The translations under genes were made by a program, and so were the position numbers. From JBPOIS01 sp052034295 (GTDB taxonomy: Bacteria > Pseudomonadota > Gammaproteobacteria > Pseudomonadales > Moraxellaceae), in contig JBPOIS010000083.1 of the NCBI GenBank assembly GCA_052034295.1, forward strand, positions 1 through 19,944: DNA of 19,944 nt, read 5' to 3'. Positions 1 to 6,329 of the stretch are shown here, in pieces. Position 1 is the stretch's first letter. Every line of letters starts with the position of its first letter. The notes beneath the pieces are model-generated. The model was not told the origin of the DNA. It made no database searches and saw only the letters and a list, made by a program, of their open reading frames with translations.

Positions 1-255
1 GGCTATGTGCTGCAGGCCGAAATCAATCCGGGTCTGGCGGCGCACGGCGGCAATGTGTCGCTGGTTGAAGTATTCGATGACCCGGAGCACGGCAAGACCG
101 CTGTGCTGCAGTTTGGCGGTGGCTGTCAGGGCTGTTCAGCGGTGGACATGACCCTGAAGCAGGGCGTGGAAACCACGCTGAAGGCCCAGATTCCCGAGCT
201 GATGCGGGTGATCGACAAGACCGACCACAGCAAGCGTGACCACGCCTACATGTAA
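1..255 (+). CDS. nfuA: Fe-S biogenesis protein NfuA, C-terminal part (5' end outside window)
   Basis: The reading frame is open from base 1 and stops with TAA at 253-255, so only the last 84 residues are present. They form the Nfu domain, with the Fe-S ligating CxxC in the motif GGGCQGCS, preceded by NPGLAAHGG and followed by TLKQGVE and a helical end containing IPEL. NfuA proteins carry a 4Fe-4S cluster between two subunits through these cysteines and pass it to apo-proteins, especially under oxidative stress or iron shortage. The N-terminal degenerate A-type carrier domain that separates NfuA from short NifU-like proteins would lie upstream and cannot be seen, so the choice of NfuA over another Nfu protein rests on the likeness of the C-terminal part. 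The ending DHSKRDHAYM is typical of NfuA as I remember it. A strong terminator follows 25 bases after the stop. Confidence 0.88.
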   Translation, partial: GYVLQAEINPGLAAHGGNVSLVEVFDDPEHGKTAVLQFGGGCQGCSAVDMTLKQGVETTLKAQIPELMRVIDKTDHSKRDHAYM

Positions 256-280
256 GCGGCGCACGCGGGGTGATTCCGGT

Positions 281-305
281 AAAAACGGGCCATGGCCCGT
301 TTTTT
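281..305. terminator. Bidirectional Rho-independent terminator between nfuA and the ybjN-like gene
   Basis: Bases 281-304 are a perfect 24-bp palindrome: AAAAACGGGCCA followed by its reverse complement. The GC core (CGGGCCATGGCCCG) gives T5-6 on the 3' side of the stem on both strands. It serves nfuA on the plus strand. On the minus strand it overlaps the TAA stop (304-306) of the ybjN-like gene and can end that transcript as well. Confidence 0.85.
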
Positions 306-843
306 ATTGCTCGGTGGCGGTGGGCGCACTGAAGTCCAGCGCCGTGCCGGTGCTGGTGCCCTCGGCTTCAGCAATCAGGGCTATGGTGTCGGCCTGTGGG
401 TCGGCCAGAGCCGCCTGCAGGGCACGGATGTACCGGTCCAGGCCAAAAAAATTGCCATACACCAGATTGCGCACGATGGTGGCATTCAGCGGCATGGCTT
501 CGGCAACTAGGCTGGTCTTGTAGCGCAGTTCGCCATCGTCCAGATCCAGTTCGAAGTTGCCGAACATTAGCCCATAGTTGATGCGGGTCAGCATCAGCGC
601 CAGCCGCACCCGCTCCGATTCGGGCACCGCTTCGGCCATATGGCTGTACACCACAAGTTGCTGGGTCTGTTCATACAGGTGGATGCTGCAGCCCCCGCTG
701 CTGCTATGGCGGCCCTGGATGGGCAGTTGCAGGAGGAGGTGGATGCCCTCACTGTGGGCGACATCGTCGCTGTGCAGTTGCGTGGGGGTGAGGCCTTCGG
801 CCTTGAGCAGCGCCAGCAGCTCGTCCAGTAACACACGGTTCAT
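304..843 (-). CDS. YbjN-family protein (type III secretion chaperone-like fold)
   Basis: This 179-residue soluble protein has no signal peptide or membrane segment. The centre carries the stretch typical of the YbjN domain: a run containing MLTRINYGLMFGNFELD, then DLDDGELRYKTSL, then a hydrophobic helix region (NATIVRNLVYGNFFGLDRY). YbjN-like proteins adopt the fold of type III secretion chaperones; E. coli YbjN has been linked to stress, motility and biofilm traits, but a molecular function is not settled. The ATG at 841-843 is preceded by AAGGA seven bases upstream, which decides the start. The gene stands alone, with a terminator on each side and a possible promoter at 874-879. The last 20 or so residues are low-complexity and poorly conserved in appearance. 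Confidence 0.75.
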   Translation of the reverse strand: MNRVLLDELLALLKAEGLTPTQLHSDDVAHSEGIHLLLQLPIQGRHSSSGGCSIHLYEQTQQLVVYSHMAEAVPESERVRLALMLTRINYGLMFGNFELDLDDGELRYKTSLVAEAMPLNATIVRNLVYGNFFGLDRYIRALQAALADPQADTIALIAEAEGTSTGTALDFSAPTATEQ

Positions 844-873
844 CGGGATTCCTTGAGGGCGTGGATGCTGGCC

Positions 874-879
874 AGTATA
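874..879 (-). promoter_or_regulatory. Possible -10 element for the ybjN-like gene
   Basis: On the minus strand TATACT (five of six matches to TATAAT) lies about 30 bases before the start codon of the ybjN-like gene and downstream of the preceding gene's terminator, so it is correctly placed. The -35 region at 17-bp spacing (CTGCAT) is poor, so this is a weak call. Confidence 0.3.
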
Positions 880-924
880 AGGGCTGTGTGGGCCCCATGC
901 AGCGGCAGGCGTGGGAGATTTTGT

Positions 925-948
925 AAAAAAAAGCCCCCGTACGGGGGC
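925..948 (-). terminator. Rho-independent terminator of the 331-residue protein gene
   Basis: Bases 933-948 form the palindrome GCCCCCGTACGGGGGC. Read on the minus strand it is followed by eight T (complement of the A run 925-932). It lies 17 bases past the stop codon of the minus-strand gene ending at 966. Confidence 0.85.
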
Positions 949-965
949 CGTGCCGTGCAGGTGGC

Positions 966-1961
966 TCAGCCCTGCAGCAGCGCCTGGGTGCTGGCCGATT
1001 CATAAAAGGCCCGCAGGCTCTGTTCGATGCGCCCCCGCAGGTAGCCACTGTCGATGGCATGTTGCAGCAGCGGCAGCAGCACTTGTTCGAGTTCGCGCTG
1101 CACCAGTGCCGGGGTGATGTGCAGGTCTTCCAGCAGGCCAGCCACCGAGCGGTCGGCGTTGCGGTCGTACCACGCCAGCACCCCCACCTGCAGCTGGCTG
1201 GCCGCCAGCAGGGTCTGGCGGATGTGGTTCCAGAGGTCCTGCGCCATCAGGCCGGATTCCTCGACGGTCTGGGCCGGGGCGTAGTGGCGGACCTCGGACA
1301 GCGGGCGGGTTTTGATCTTGTTCCAGGCCTGTTCCAGCATGTTGCGCACCTGCTGGTCATTCAGGTGGGTCTTGGCCATGCGCTCGCTGACATGGATCAG
1401 GTTGCTGATGTTTTTGTTCAGGTATTGCTGCAGGGCCTGATCGAGGTTGCTGTCGGTGGCACGCTCCAGCATGGATTTGCCCATTTTCATCAGCCCGCCG
1501 ACGCCGGGCACTTTTTTGGCCAGTACGTTGTTTTCCATGTAGTCGTTGATGGCGTGGCTGATGGTCTGTGACAGCATCTGCGCGTAGGCCGGGTTGCGGA
1601 ACACTTCGTGGATCAGGGTTTCGCGGTGGCTTTTCTGGCTGGACAGGTAATCAATGACTCTGGCTGCACTGTCGGCAGGCACCAGATCGGCCAGGGTGGT
1701 GGTGGCGTTGGCCGGATGGTCCAGGGCGGTCTGGATCACGCTCATGATTTCACGGCGCAGGCCATCGCTGACCGGCAGGTCGAGGATCTGCGCCTTGAGC
1801 AGGCTGTGGACGGTCTCGCGGGGCAACAGGTCCTGCACCGGGGTGTTGCCGAGGTGGGCCATGAAGGCGTCGGCTTCAGGCTGCAAAAAATCCGCCGAGC
1901 GCAGCTGGCTGAGGATGTGCTCCAGATGGGCGGCAATCAGGGCTTCGGTTTGGGCGTGCAT
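966..1961 (-). CDS. Uncharacterised 331-residue helical protein
   Basis: I do not recognise this family. The protein starts MHAQTEALIAAHLE, has no signal peptide or clear transmembrane segment, and reads as almost entirely amphipathic helix. A short glycine-rich stretch (VPGVGGLMKMGKSM, about residues 158-171) sits in the middle and might be a membrane-associating or amphipathic segment. An upstream in-frame ATG at 2003 would add 14 residues, but that stretch is encoded by the terminator hairpin of the preceding gene. The ATG at 1959-1961 has GGAG nine bases upstream, so I chose it. The gene is transcribed alone, with a terminator hairpin immediately before its ribosome binding site and another after its stop. 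Codon use matches its neighbours. Function unknown. Confidence 0.7.
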   Translation of the reverse strand: MHAQTEALIAAHLEHILSQLRSADFLQPEADAFMAHLGNTPVQDLLPRETVHSLLKAQILDLPVSDGLRREIMSVIQTALDHPANATTTLADLVPADSAARVIDYLSSQKSHRETLIHEVFRNPAYAQMLSQTISHAINDYMENNVLAKKVPGVGGLMKMGKSMLERATDSNLDQALQQYLNKNISNLIHVSERMAKTHLNDQQVRNMLEQAWNKIKTRPLSEVRHYAPAQTVEESGLMAQDLWNHIRQTLLAASQLQVGVLAWYDRNADRSVAGLLEDLHITPALVQRELEQVLLPLLQHAIDSGYLRGRIEQSLRAFYESASTQALLQG

Positions 1962-1983
1962 GGCAGGCTCCGGGATGGGGGCA

Positions 1984-2039
1984 AAGAAAAACGGTCCGCC
2001 CACGCGGCTGGCCGGCAGGCGGTGGCGTACGGGCGGACC
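1984..2039 (-). terminator. Terminator hairpin after the alpha/beta hydrolase gene
   Basis: GGTCCGCCC (1993-2001) pairs with GGGCGGACC (2031-2039) in a 9-bp stem. The loop can extend the pairing through ACGC (2002-2005) and GCGT (2025-2028). On the minus strand the stem is followed by GTTTTTCTTT. It begins 15 bases after the hydrolase stop codon. Its T tract ends only about 22 bases before the start codon of the next minus-strand gene, so it could also act as a leader attenuator of that gene. Confidence 0.75.
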
Positions 2040-2053
2040 ATCATAGCGGGTTT

Positions 2054-3058
2054 TCAGGGCTGGGCGGCGGCCGGGCGCGGCGCAAATTTGTTCGGGGTGG
2101 CCTGGGCCTTGCGCAGGAAAGGCAGGTAGTGCTGTACCACCAGTTGTTCAGCTTCCAGGATCGGGGTGTGGCCGATGCCCTGGAGGATCACCGGCGGCTC
2201 CTCATTCTTGAGGTTGGCGGTCAGTTCCGGCACCACCCCGGCATCAATGATGGCGTCTTTTTCACCCCAGATCACCAGCGTGGGCGCTTCGATGGCCCGC
2301 ACCGCAGTGGCAAAGCTGTCCGGGGTGTAATAGCCATAGGTTTCGATCATCCGGTTGATGACCCTGGCAGTGTCGGCGCTGTGGCTGATCATCAGCTGCT
2401 CCTGGGACTGCAGCAGGCTGCCGGGGATAAACGGCGGCTGGTTCATGGCGATTTTCAGCACCCTGGCAAAGTCGCCCGGCTTCTGCACCAGCAGCTGGCG
2501 CAGGTTGTTGGGGTCCTTCAGGTACGGGCTCTGGGCACTGGCGTATACCCCGGCGGTGTCCACCAGCAGCAGGCTCTGGGTGTCCTGGAAATACATGCTG
2601 GCGTACAGGCCGGCAATCGCACCGCCCAGGCTGTGGCCGGCGATGTGCAGGTTCTGGGTGAAATTTCCCGCTTCGGCAAAGCGGCGCAGGCTCTCGGTCA
2701 GGCTGGCGATCTGGGCGTCATAGTTTTCCGGGGCCCTGGTGTCGCCATGCAGCGGCAGGTCGGGAATCACCACATGAAAGGATGGGGTCAGGTAGCGGGC
2801 CACCCGGTTCCAGTTGTCACGGCTGCCGGACAGGCCATGCACCAGCATCACGGTGGGTTTGGCCGGGTCGCCGCCTTCGCTGTAGGCCCACTGGATGTCG
2901 CCCACGGTCAGGGTTTTGCTGGTCAGTCCCGCCCAGGCCCGCTCCTCCTTCAGGACCTGCTGGATGTCCAGCGGGGCCGCGGCTGGCGCGGCCAGGACTG
3001 TACCGGACAGCAACAGGCTGGTGGCCAGCACCAGTGCACGCAAAGGATGAATGCTCAT
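2054..3058 (-). CDS. Exported alpha/beta-hydrolase (lipase/esterase type)
   Basis: The 334-residue protein opens with a Sec signal peptide (LRALVLATSLLLSGTVLA, likely cut near residue 23-24). The mature part is a single alpha/beta-hydrolase domain. The oxyanion-hole HG is in HGLSGS (74-79), the nucleophile Ser143 is in the elbow GHSLGG, the acid is probably Asp268 in WGEKDAI, and the catalytic His297 is in GIGHTP. A helical cap lies between about 175 and 250. The layout resembles secreted or periplasmic lipases and esterases of Moraxella/Psychrobacter type (Lip3-like), though the substrate cannot be read from sequence. It would hydrolyse an ester in the periplasm or outside the cell. I chose the ATG at 3056-3058 because it starts exactly at the signal peptide and has AGGGA about ten bases upstream; the longer frame from 3109 would bury the signal. 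It is followed by its own terminator. Confidence 0.85.
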   Translation of the reverse strand: MSIHPLRALVLATSLLLSGTVLAAPAAAPLDIQQVLKEERAWAGLTSKTLTVGDIQWAYSEGGDPAKPTVMLVHGLSGSRDNWNRVARYLTPSFHVVIPDLPLHGDTRAPENYDAQIASLTESLRRFAEAGNFTQNLHIAGHSLGGAIAGLYASMYFQDTQSLLLVDTAGVYASAQSPYLKDPNNLRQLLVQKPGDFARVLKIAMNQPPFIPGSLLQSQEQLMISHSADTARVINRMIETYGYYTPDSFATAVRAIEAPTLVIWGEKDAIIDAGVVPELTANLKNEEPPVILQGIGHTPILEAEQLVVQHYLPFLRKAQATPNKFAPRPAAAQP

Positions 3059-3180
3059 GAGTCGTTCCCTGATCAAAAAAGTGCCAAGGCCCTTACTGTG
3101 CCGGCCCATGGCGCAAAGCTCAATGACCGCACAACCTGGCGGCGGCTGTCAACCGGGTGAATGCCTGAACAGGGCAGCAA

Positions 3181-3301
3181 TAAAAACCCCGGGTACTTCA
3201 TCCAGAAGTCCCGGGGTCTGCGCGTTCCATCCGTCCAGTGGTGGTCGTCCTGTGCAGCAAAACACATCCTGTCTGGCCTTCCCTGCCGGTTCCTGTGCTG
3301 C
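3181..3301 (-). ncRNA. Candidate CsrA/RsmA-sequestering small RNA (CsrB/RsmY/RsmZ type)
   Basis: No protein gene fits the minus strand here, yet a textbook terminator ends a transcript at about 3182. Reading the roughly 120 bases before it on the minus strand, GGA occurs nine times (starting at 3293, 3282, 3269, 3250, 3236, 3232, 3228, 3211 and 3203); my own estimate from base composition is about two by chance. Six fit the A(N)GGA consensus of CsrA/RsmA sites, and one reads AGGATGT, close to the centre of the high-affinity CsrA consensus. One GGA lies in the five-base apical loop TGGAT of the terminator. The 5' end GCAGCA can pair with TGCTGC (3259-3254). Known Rsm RNAs are of about this length, carry repeated GGA in hairpin loops and end in a terminator. 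The 5' end is inferred from a CATACT -10-like box at 3308-3313. The class call is inference. Confidence 0.5.
3182..3217 (-). terminator. Strong Rho-independent terminator on the minus strand
   Basis: On the minus strand ACCCCGGG (3217-3210), then ACTTC (3209-3205), loop TGGAT, GAAGT, one unpaired A, and CCCGGGGT, followed by TTTTTA. That is 13 base pairs with one bulge. No T tract follows on the plus strand, so it works in the minus direction only, although there is no minus-strand protein gene upstream of it. It is the best evidence for the small RNA proposed here. Confidence 0.8.
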
Positions 3302-3307
3302 CAGTGC

Positions 3308-3313
3308 AGTATG
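3308..3313 (-). promoter_or_regulatory. Possible -10 element of the small RNA
   Basis: On the minus strand CATACT (four of six matches to TATAAT) lies seven bases before the inferred transcript start near 3301. No convincing -35 is present at 16-18 bp spacing, as would fit an activator-dependent promoter, but the evidence is weak. Confidence 0.25.
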
Positions 3314-3356
3314 CCGCTGGGCCAGTCACCGGACCAGAGGCAAAAACGCCATTGGC

Positions 3357-3374
3357 TGTCGGTTTTGGATTACA
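3357..3374 (-). promoter_or_regulatory. GacA-box-like imperfect palindrome upstream of the small RNA
   Basis: Minus-strand TGTAAT-CCAAAA-CCGACA resembles the GacA upstream activating sequence TGTAAG-N6-CTTACA: five of six matches in the left half and four of six in the right, with the correct 6-bp spacing. It is centred about 64 bases before the inferred start of the small RNA. Confidence 0.3.
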
Positions 3375-3432
3375 AAAAAAGCGCCTGCGCTCACGTTCCG
3401 TACACAATCCGCTACAGCCCCGCAAAGTCGGC

Positions 3433-3438
3433 TATAAT
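3433..3438 (+). promoter_or_regulatory. Probable -10 element for the ccm operon
   Basis: A perfect TATAAT is found in GCTATAATTTGCGCC, on the plus strand 64 bases before the first ccmA ATG. The -35 region at 17-bp spacing (CGCTAC) is poor. It is the only good promoter-like sequence ahead of the operon. The rest of 3059-3501 holds the small RNA locus on the minus strand and no plausible coding region. Confidence 0.5.
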
Positions 3439-3501
3439 TTGCGCCGTTTGCGTGCGCCATGGGTGCCGCGGTCGTTGGTTTTTTTTCGGTCCTGAGCCTG
3501 C

Positions 3502-4161
3502 ATGGTGCAAGAGTCTTTGCTGTTGATGGAATCGGCACGCCGTGACGTGCCCCTGCAGGTGGACACCTGGGTGCAGCGTGGCGAGCAGTGCCTGTGCGGG
3601 CCGGTGCAGGCCACGGTGTCGGCTGGCGAGGTCTGGCAGGTGCTGGGACCCAATGGCACCGGCAAAACCACCCTGTTGCTGATGCTGGCCGGGGTGCTGC
3701 CGGTGCATCAGGGCCGTCTGGACTGGGGCGGTCAGGGGGCGCGCGACTGGCCAGTGCTGTGGCAGGGGCATTTGCCGGGGTGCAGTGCGCTGCTCAGTGT
3801 GCTGGACAATTTACAGTTTTTGCTGGGCCTGTCCGGGCAGGCGGCCACGATGGACCAGATGCTGGCGGCGCTGGAGCAGGTTGGGCTGGCGGGCTATGAG
3901 CAGGTCCGGCTGGGTGAGCTGTCGGCTGGCCAGAAGCGCCGGGTCGGGCTGGCCCGGCTGTGGCTGCCGCAGACCCCGCCGCTGTGGCTGCTGGATGAAC
4001 CACTGACGGCGCTGGATGTGCAGATGGTGGCGCGGTTGCAGGCGCGTTTGCGGACGTACGCGCAGGCCGGGGGCCGGGTGGTGCTGACCAGCCACCAGCC
4101 GATGGCGTGTGTCAGCCACCGGCTGGACCTGGGGTCGCTGGTGGCCGGAGCGCTGGCATGA
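3502..4161 (+). CDS. ccmA: Cytochrome c maturation ABC transporter ATPase CcmA
   Basis: A 219-residue ABC ATPase with every motif in place: Walker A GPNGTGKTT (49-57), signature LSAGQ (140-144), Walker B LWLLDEP (161-167) with catalytic Glu166, and switch His198 in LTSHQP. Length and the following genes identify it as CcmA, the cytoplasmic ATPase which, with CcmB, powers release of holo-CcmE from CcmC in System I cytochrome c assembly. The start is uncertain: the ATG at 3502 has no clear Shine-Dalgarno, while an in-frame ATG at 3526 (MESARRD) has AAGAG 12 bases upstream. The shorter form would put Walker A nearer the position usual for CcmA. The stop overlaps the ccmB start (ATGA), so the two are translationally coupled. 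Confidence 0.92.
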   Translation: MVQESLLLMESARRDVPLQVDTWVQRGEQCLCGPVQATVSAGEVWQVLGPNGTGKTTLLLMLAGVLPVHQGRLDWGGQGARDWPVLWQGHLPGCSALLSVLDNLQFLLGLSGQAATMDQMLAALEQVGLAGYEQVRLGELSAGQKRRVGLARLWLPQTPPLWLLDEPLTALDVQMVARLQARLRTYAQAGGRVVLTSHQPMACVSHRLDLGSLVAGALA

Positions 4162-4817
4162 GCCGGGCACTGTGGCGGCGCGAGTTGCAGCTGAAGTGGC
4201 ATCAGGCCGCCGACTGGCTGCACCCCATTCTGTTTTTTTTGATGGTGCTGGTGCTGTTCCCGCTGGCGATCGGCGCACAGCCGAACCTGCTGGCCCGCGT
4301 GGGCGGGGCGGCGGTGTGGATTGCGGCGCTGCTGTCGGTGCTGATCGGCATGGAAGGGCTGTTCCGGCGTGATCTGGAGGAGGGCACCCTGGAGCAGCTG
4401 GTGGTGCTGCGGGCGTCGCTGGCGCACTGGGCGCTGGCCAAGGTCACGGTGCACTGGCTGGGCAGTGGGCTGGTGGTGGCGCTGCTGTCGGGTCTGGCGC
4501 TGCCGCTGTTTCATTTGCAGGGCGCACAGGCCTGGGCACTGTTCTGGGGGCTGCTGCTGGGGCTGCCGGTGCTGACCCTGCTGGCGGCGCTGGGGGCGGC
4601 GCTGACGGTGTCGCTGCGGGCAGGCGGGCTGCTGGTGCCGCTGATTGCGCTGCCGCTGCAGTTGCCGGTGCTGATTTTTGCGTCTGGGCTGGTGAATCTG
4701 GCCGGGCAGGGCGATCCGCTGCTGCCGGTGCTGGCGCTGCTGGGGGCGCTGTTGATTGTGGCGCTGCTGGCGCTGCCATGGGCCATCGGTGCGGCATTGC
4801 GGCTGGCGGTGCAGTGA
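4158..4817 (+). CDS. ccmB: Heme exporter permease CcmB
   Basis: This 219-residue inner-membrane protein has about six hydrophobic segments. It starts MSRALWRRELQLKW and contains the CcmB-like stretch GMEGLFRRDLEEGTLEQL (about 65-82), a cytoplasmic loop that contacts the ATPase. CcmB is the membrane partner of CcmA, and with CcmC and CcmD they form the complex that charges CcmE with heme. The ATG at 4158 overlaps the ccmA TGA (4159-4161). A longer in-frame start at 4107 lies inside ccmA and is not needed. The stop is followed by a 53-base gap before ccmC, the only real gap among the ccm genes. Confidence 0.93.
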   Translation: MSRALWRRELQLKWHQAADWLHPILFFLMVLVLFPLAIGAQPNLLARVGGAAVWIAALLSVLIGMEGLFRRDLEEGTLEQLVVLRASLAHWALAKVTVHWLGSGLVVALLSGLALPLFHLQGAQAWALFWGLLLGLPVLTLLAALGAALTVSLRAGGLLVPLIALPLQLPVLIFASGLVNLAGQGDPLLPVLALLGALLIVALLALPWAIGAALRLAVQ

Positions 4818-4870
4818 GCCAGTGGGCTGGGTGCAGCCGCGCGGATTTTTGGAGTTGGGGGCTTGAAGCC

Positions 4871-5650
4871 ATGATGCAGGATCATCCGCCGGTGTCGCTG
4901 TGGCGGCGGCTGTGGCTGTGGTTTTTGACCACGGTGGGGCCACGGCATTTCTTTGAATCCTTTTCCCGCTGGGTGCGCCCGCTGGCGCTGCTGGCAGCCC
5001 TGCTGCTGTCGGTGGGGACGGTGTGGTCGCTGGTGTATGCCCCGGCGGATTACCTGCAGGGCAACAGCTACCGGATCATTTTCATCCATGTTCCAGCGGC
5101 CAGTCTGGCGCTGTCGATCTATTTTGCGCTGGCGGTGCTGGGGCTGATCACGCTGGTGTGGAAAATCAAGACCGCTGAGCTGGTGGCCCGTGCGGCGGCG
5201 CCCATCGGTCTGTTGCTGTGTGTGCTCAGCCTGCTGACTGGCGCGATCTGGGGCAAGCCCACCTGGGGCACCTACTGGGTGTGGGATGGCCGGCTGACCA
5301 GTATGCTGATCCTGGCCTTTCTCTATGCCGGGGTGGTGGCGCTGCAACAGGCGTTTGCCCAGAGTCCCGAGCCGGGCAAGGCGGCCGCGCTGCTGTCGCT
5401 GGTGGGGGCCATCAACCTGCCGATCATCAAGTATTCGGTGGTCTGGTGGAACACCCTGCATCAGGGCTCGACCTTTAGCCTCACTGCGGCCCCGAAGATG
5501 CCGCCCGCCATGTATGTGCCGCTGTTGATCATGCTGCTGGGCTTTTATCTGCTGGCGGCTGCGTGGGTGCTGTACCGCACCTGTACGCTGATCCTGCAGC
5601 GGGAGCGCCAGAGCCGCTGGGTACAGGCCCTGCTGGAGAAAGCACCATGA
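4871..5650 (+). CDS. ccmC: Heme lyase/handling protein CcmC
   Basis: A 259-residue integral membrane protein with six hydrophobic segments. It has the tryptophan-rich WWD signature of heme handling proteins in a periplasmic loop (WGKPTWGTYWVWDGR, about 127-141), flanked by the two conserved heme-ligand histidines, His73 in IFIHVPAA and His197 in WWNTLHQGS. CcmC attaches heme to the histidine of CcmE. It is slightly longer than the usual 245 or so residues because of the N-terminal extension MMQDHPPVSLWRRL. I chose the ATG at 4871, with GGGG about ten bases upstream; the next ATG (4874) is equally possible. The TGA overlaps the ccmD ATG. Confidence 0.95.
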   Translation: MMQDHPPVSLWRRLWLWFLTTVGPRHFFESFSRWVRPLALLAALLLSVGTVWSLVYAPADYLQGNSYRIIFIHVPAASLALSIYFALAVLGLITLVWKIKTAELVARAAAPIGLLLCVLSLLTGAIWGKPTWGTYWVWDGRLTSMLILAFLYAGVVALQQAFAQSPEPGKAAALLSLVGAINLPIIKYSVVWWNTLHQGSTFSLTAAPKMPPAMYVPLLIMLLGFYLLAAAWVLYRTCTLILQRERQSRWVQALLEKAP

Positions 5651-5877
5651 CCCCGGCGTTTGCCAGTGTGGGCGAGTGGCTGGCCATGGGCCAGCATGGC
5701 CCGTTTGTGTGGTCGAGCTGGGGCCTGACCCTGCTGGCCGTGGTGGCGGTGAGCCTGTACCTGCCGTGGGAGCGCCGCCGTTTCTGGCGTGAGGAAAGTG
5801 CACGGCAGCGCCGTCAGGTGCAGCGGGCCCGTCAGGCCCAGCCCCGTCCAGAATCCGAATCAGGAGAGCAGCCATGA
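5647..5877 (+). CDS. ccmD: Heme exporter accessory protein CcmD
   Basis: A small 76-residue single-span protein. It has the CcmD signature MGQHGPFVWSSWGLT (about 15-29) before one transmembrane helix, then a highly charged, arginine-rich cytoplasmic tail. CcmD stabilises the CcmABC complex and is needed to release holo-CcmE. The ATG at 5647 overlaps the ccmC stop (ATGA), and its own stop overlaps the ccmE start the same way, which fixes both ends. The tail (RRQVQRARQAQPRPESES) is longer than in many CcmD proteins but unremarkable. Confidence 0.92.
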   Translation: MTPAFASVGEWLAMGQHGPFVWSSWGLTLLAVVAVSLYLPWERRRFWREESARQRRQVQRARQAQPRPESESGEQP

Positions 5878-6329
5878 CGCCCAAGCGAAAACGCCAGTTG
5901 GTCTGGATTCTGGTCGCCCTGGCTGGGCTGTCGGTGGCCACCGGGCTGATCCTGTACAGCCTGCGTGCCCAGGCCAATTATTTTTACAGCCCCACGGAGC
6001 TGGCGGCCGGCAAGGCCCCCGAAGGCAAACGCATCCGTGCCGGGGGCATGGTGGTGCAGGGCAGCCTGCAACGCCAGAGCGGCTCGCTGGAGGTGCAGTT
6101 CAAGATCACCGACTTCAAGGCCACGGTCCCGGTGCGCTACACCGGCATCCTGCCCGACCTGTTCAAGGAAAATTCCGGGGTGGTCGGCACGGGCAGCCTG
6201 CAGAATGGCGTGTTTGTGGCCGAGGAAATCCTCGCCAAGCACGATGAAAACTACATGCCGCCCGAAGTGAACAAGGCCCTGAAGGCCCAGGGCCGTGCGG
6301 TCCAGCCCGCGACGGGAAGTGCGCCATGA
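5874..6329 (+). CDS. ccmE: Cytochrome c maturation heme chaperone CcmE
   Basis: This 151-residue protein has an N-terminal membrane anchor (about 8-30) and a periplasmic OB-fold beta barrel. The covalent heme-binding His123 lies in LAKHDENYMPP with the conserved Tyr127, as expected of the classical His-type CcmE rather than the Cys-type variant. It carries heme from CcmC to the CcmF/H ligation machinery. Other CcmE hallmarks are YFYSPTEL and RAGGMVVQGS. The start ATG overlaps the ccmD stop and its TGA (6327-6329) overlaps the ATG of the next gene, so the five ccm genes and the next gene very likely form one transcript. Confidence 0.95.
   Translation: MTPKRKRQLVWILVALAGLSVATGLILYSLRAQANYFYSPTELAAGKAPEGKRIRAGGMVVQGSLQRQSGSLEVQFKITDFKATVPVRYTGILPDLFKENSGVVGTGSLQNGVFVAEEILAKHDENYMPPEVNKALKAQGRAVQPATGSAP

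Noticed and set aside
3073..3095. Sigma-54-like -24/-12 element upstream of the hydrolase gene (TTGGCAC-N5-TTGAT on the minus strand)
   Set aside because: The invariant GC of the -12 element is replaced (TTGA in place of TTGC), and the match falls in a T run that easily gives such hits.
3372..3392. Small hairpin AGCGCAGGCGCT plus T7 on the minus strand
   Set aside because: Only four or five base pairs with a two- to four-base loop, and no minus-strand gene ends there; it is within the region upstream of the proposed small RNA.
3220..3420. Possible 4.5S (SRP) RNA, because of the CCGGCAGGGAAGGCC-like stretch
   Set aside because: The invariant apical GGAAGCAGCC core of bacterial SRP RNA is absent on both strands; the repeated GGA pattern fits a Csr/Rsm type RNA better.
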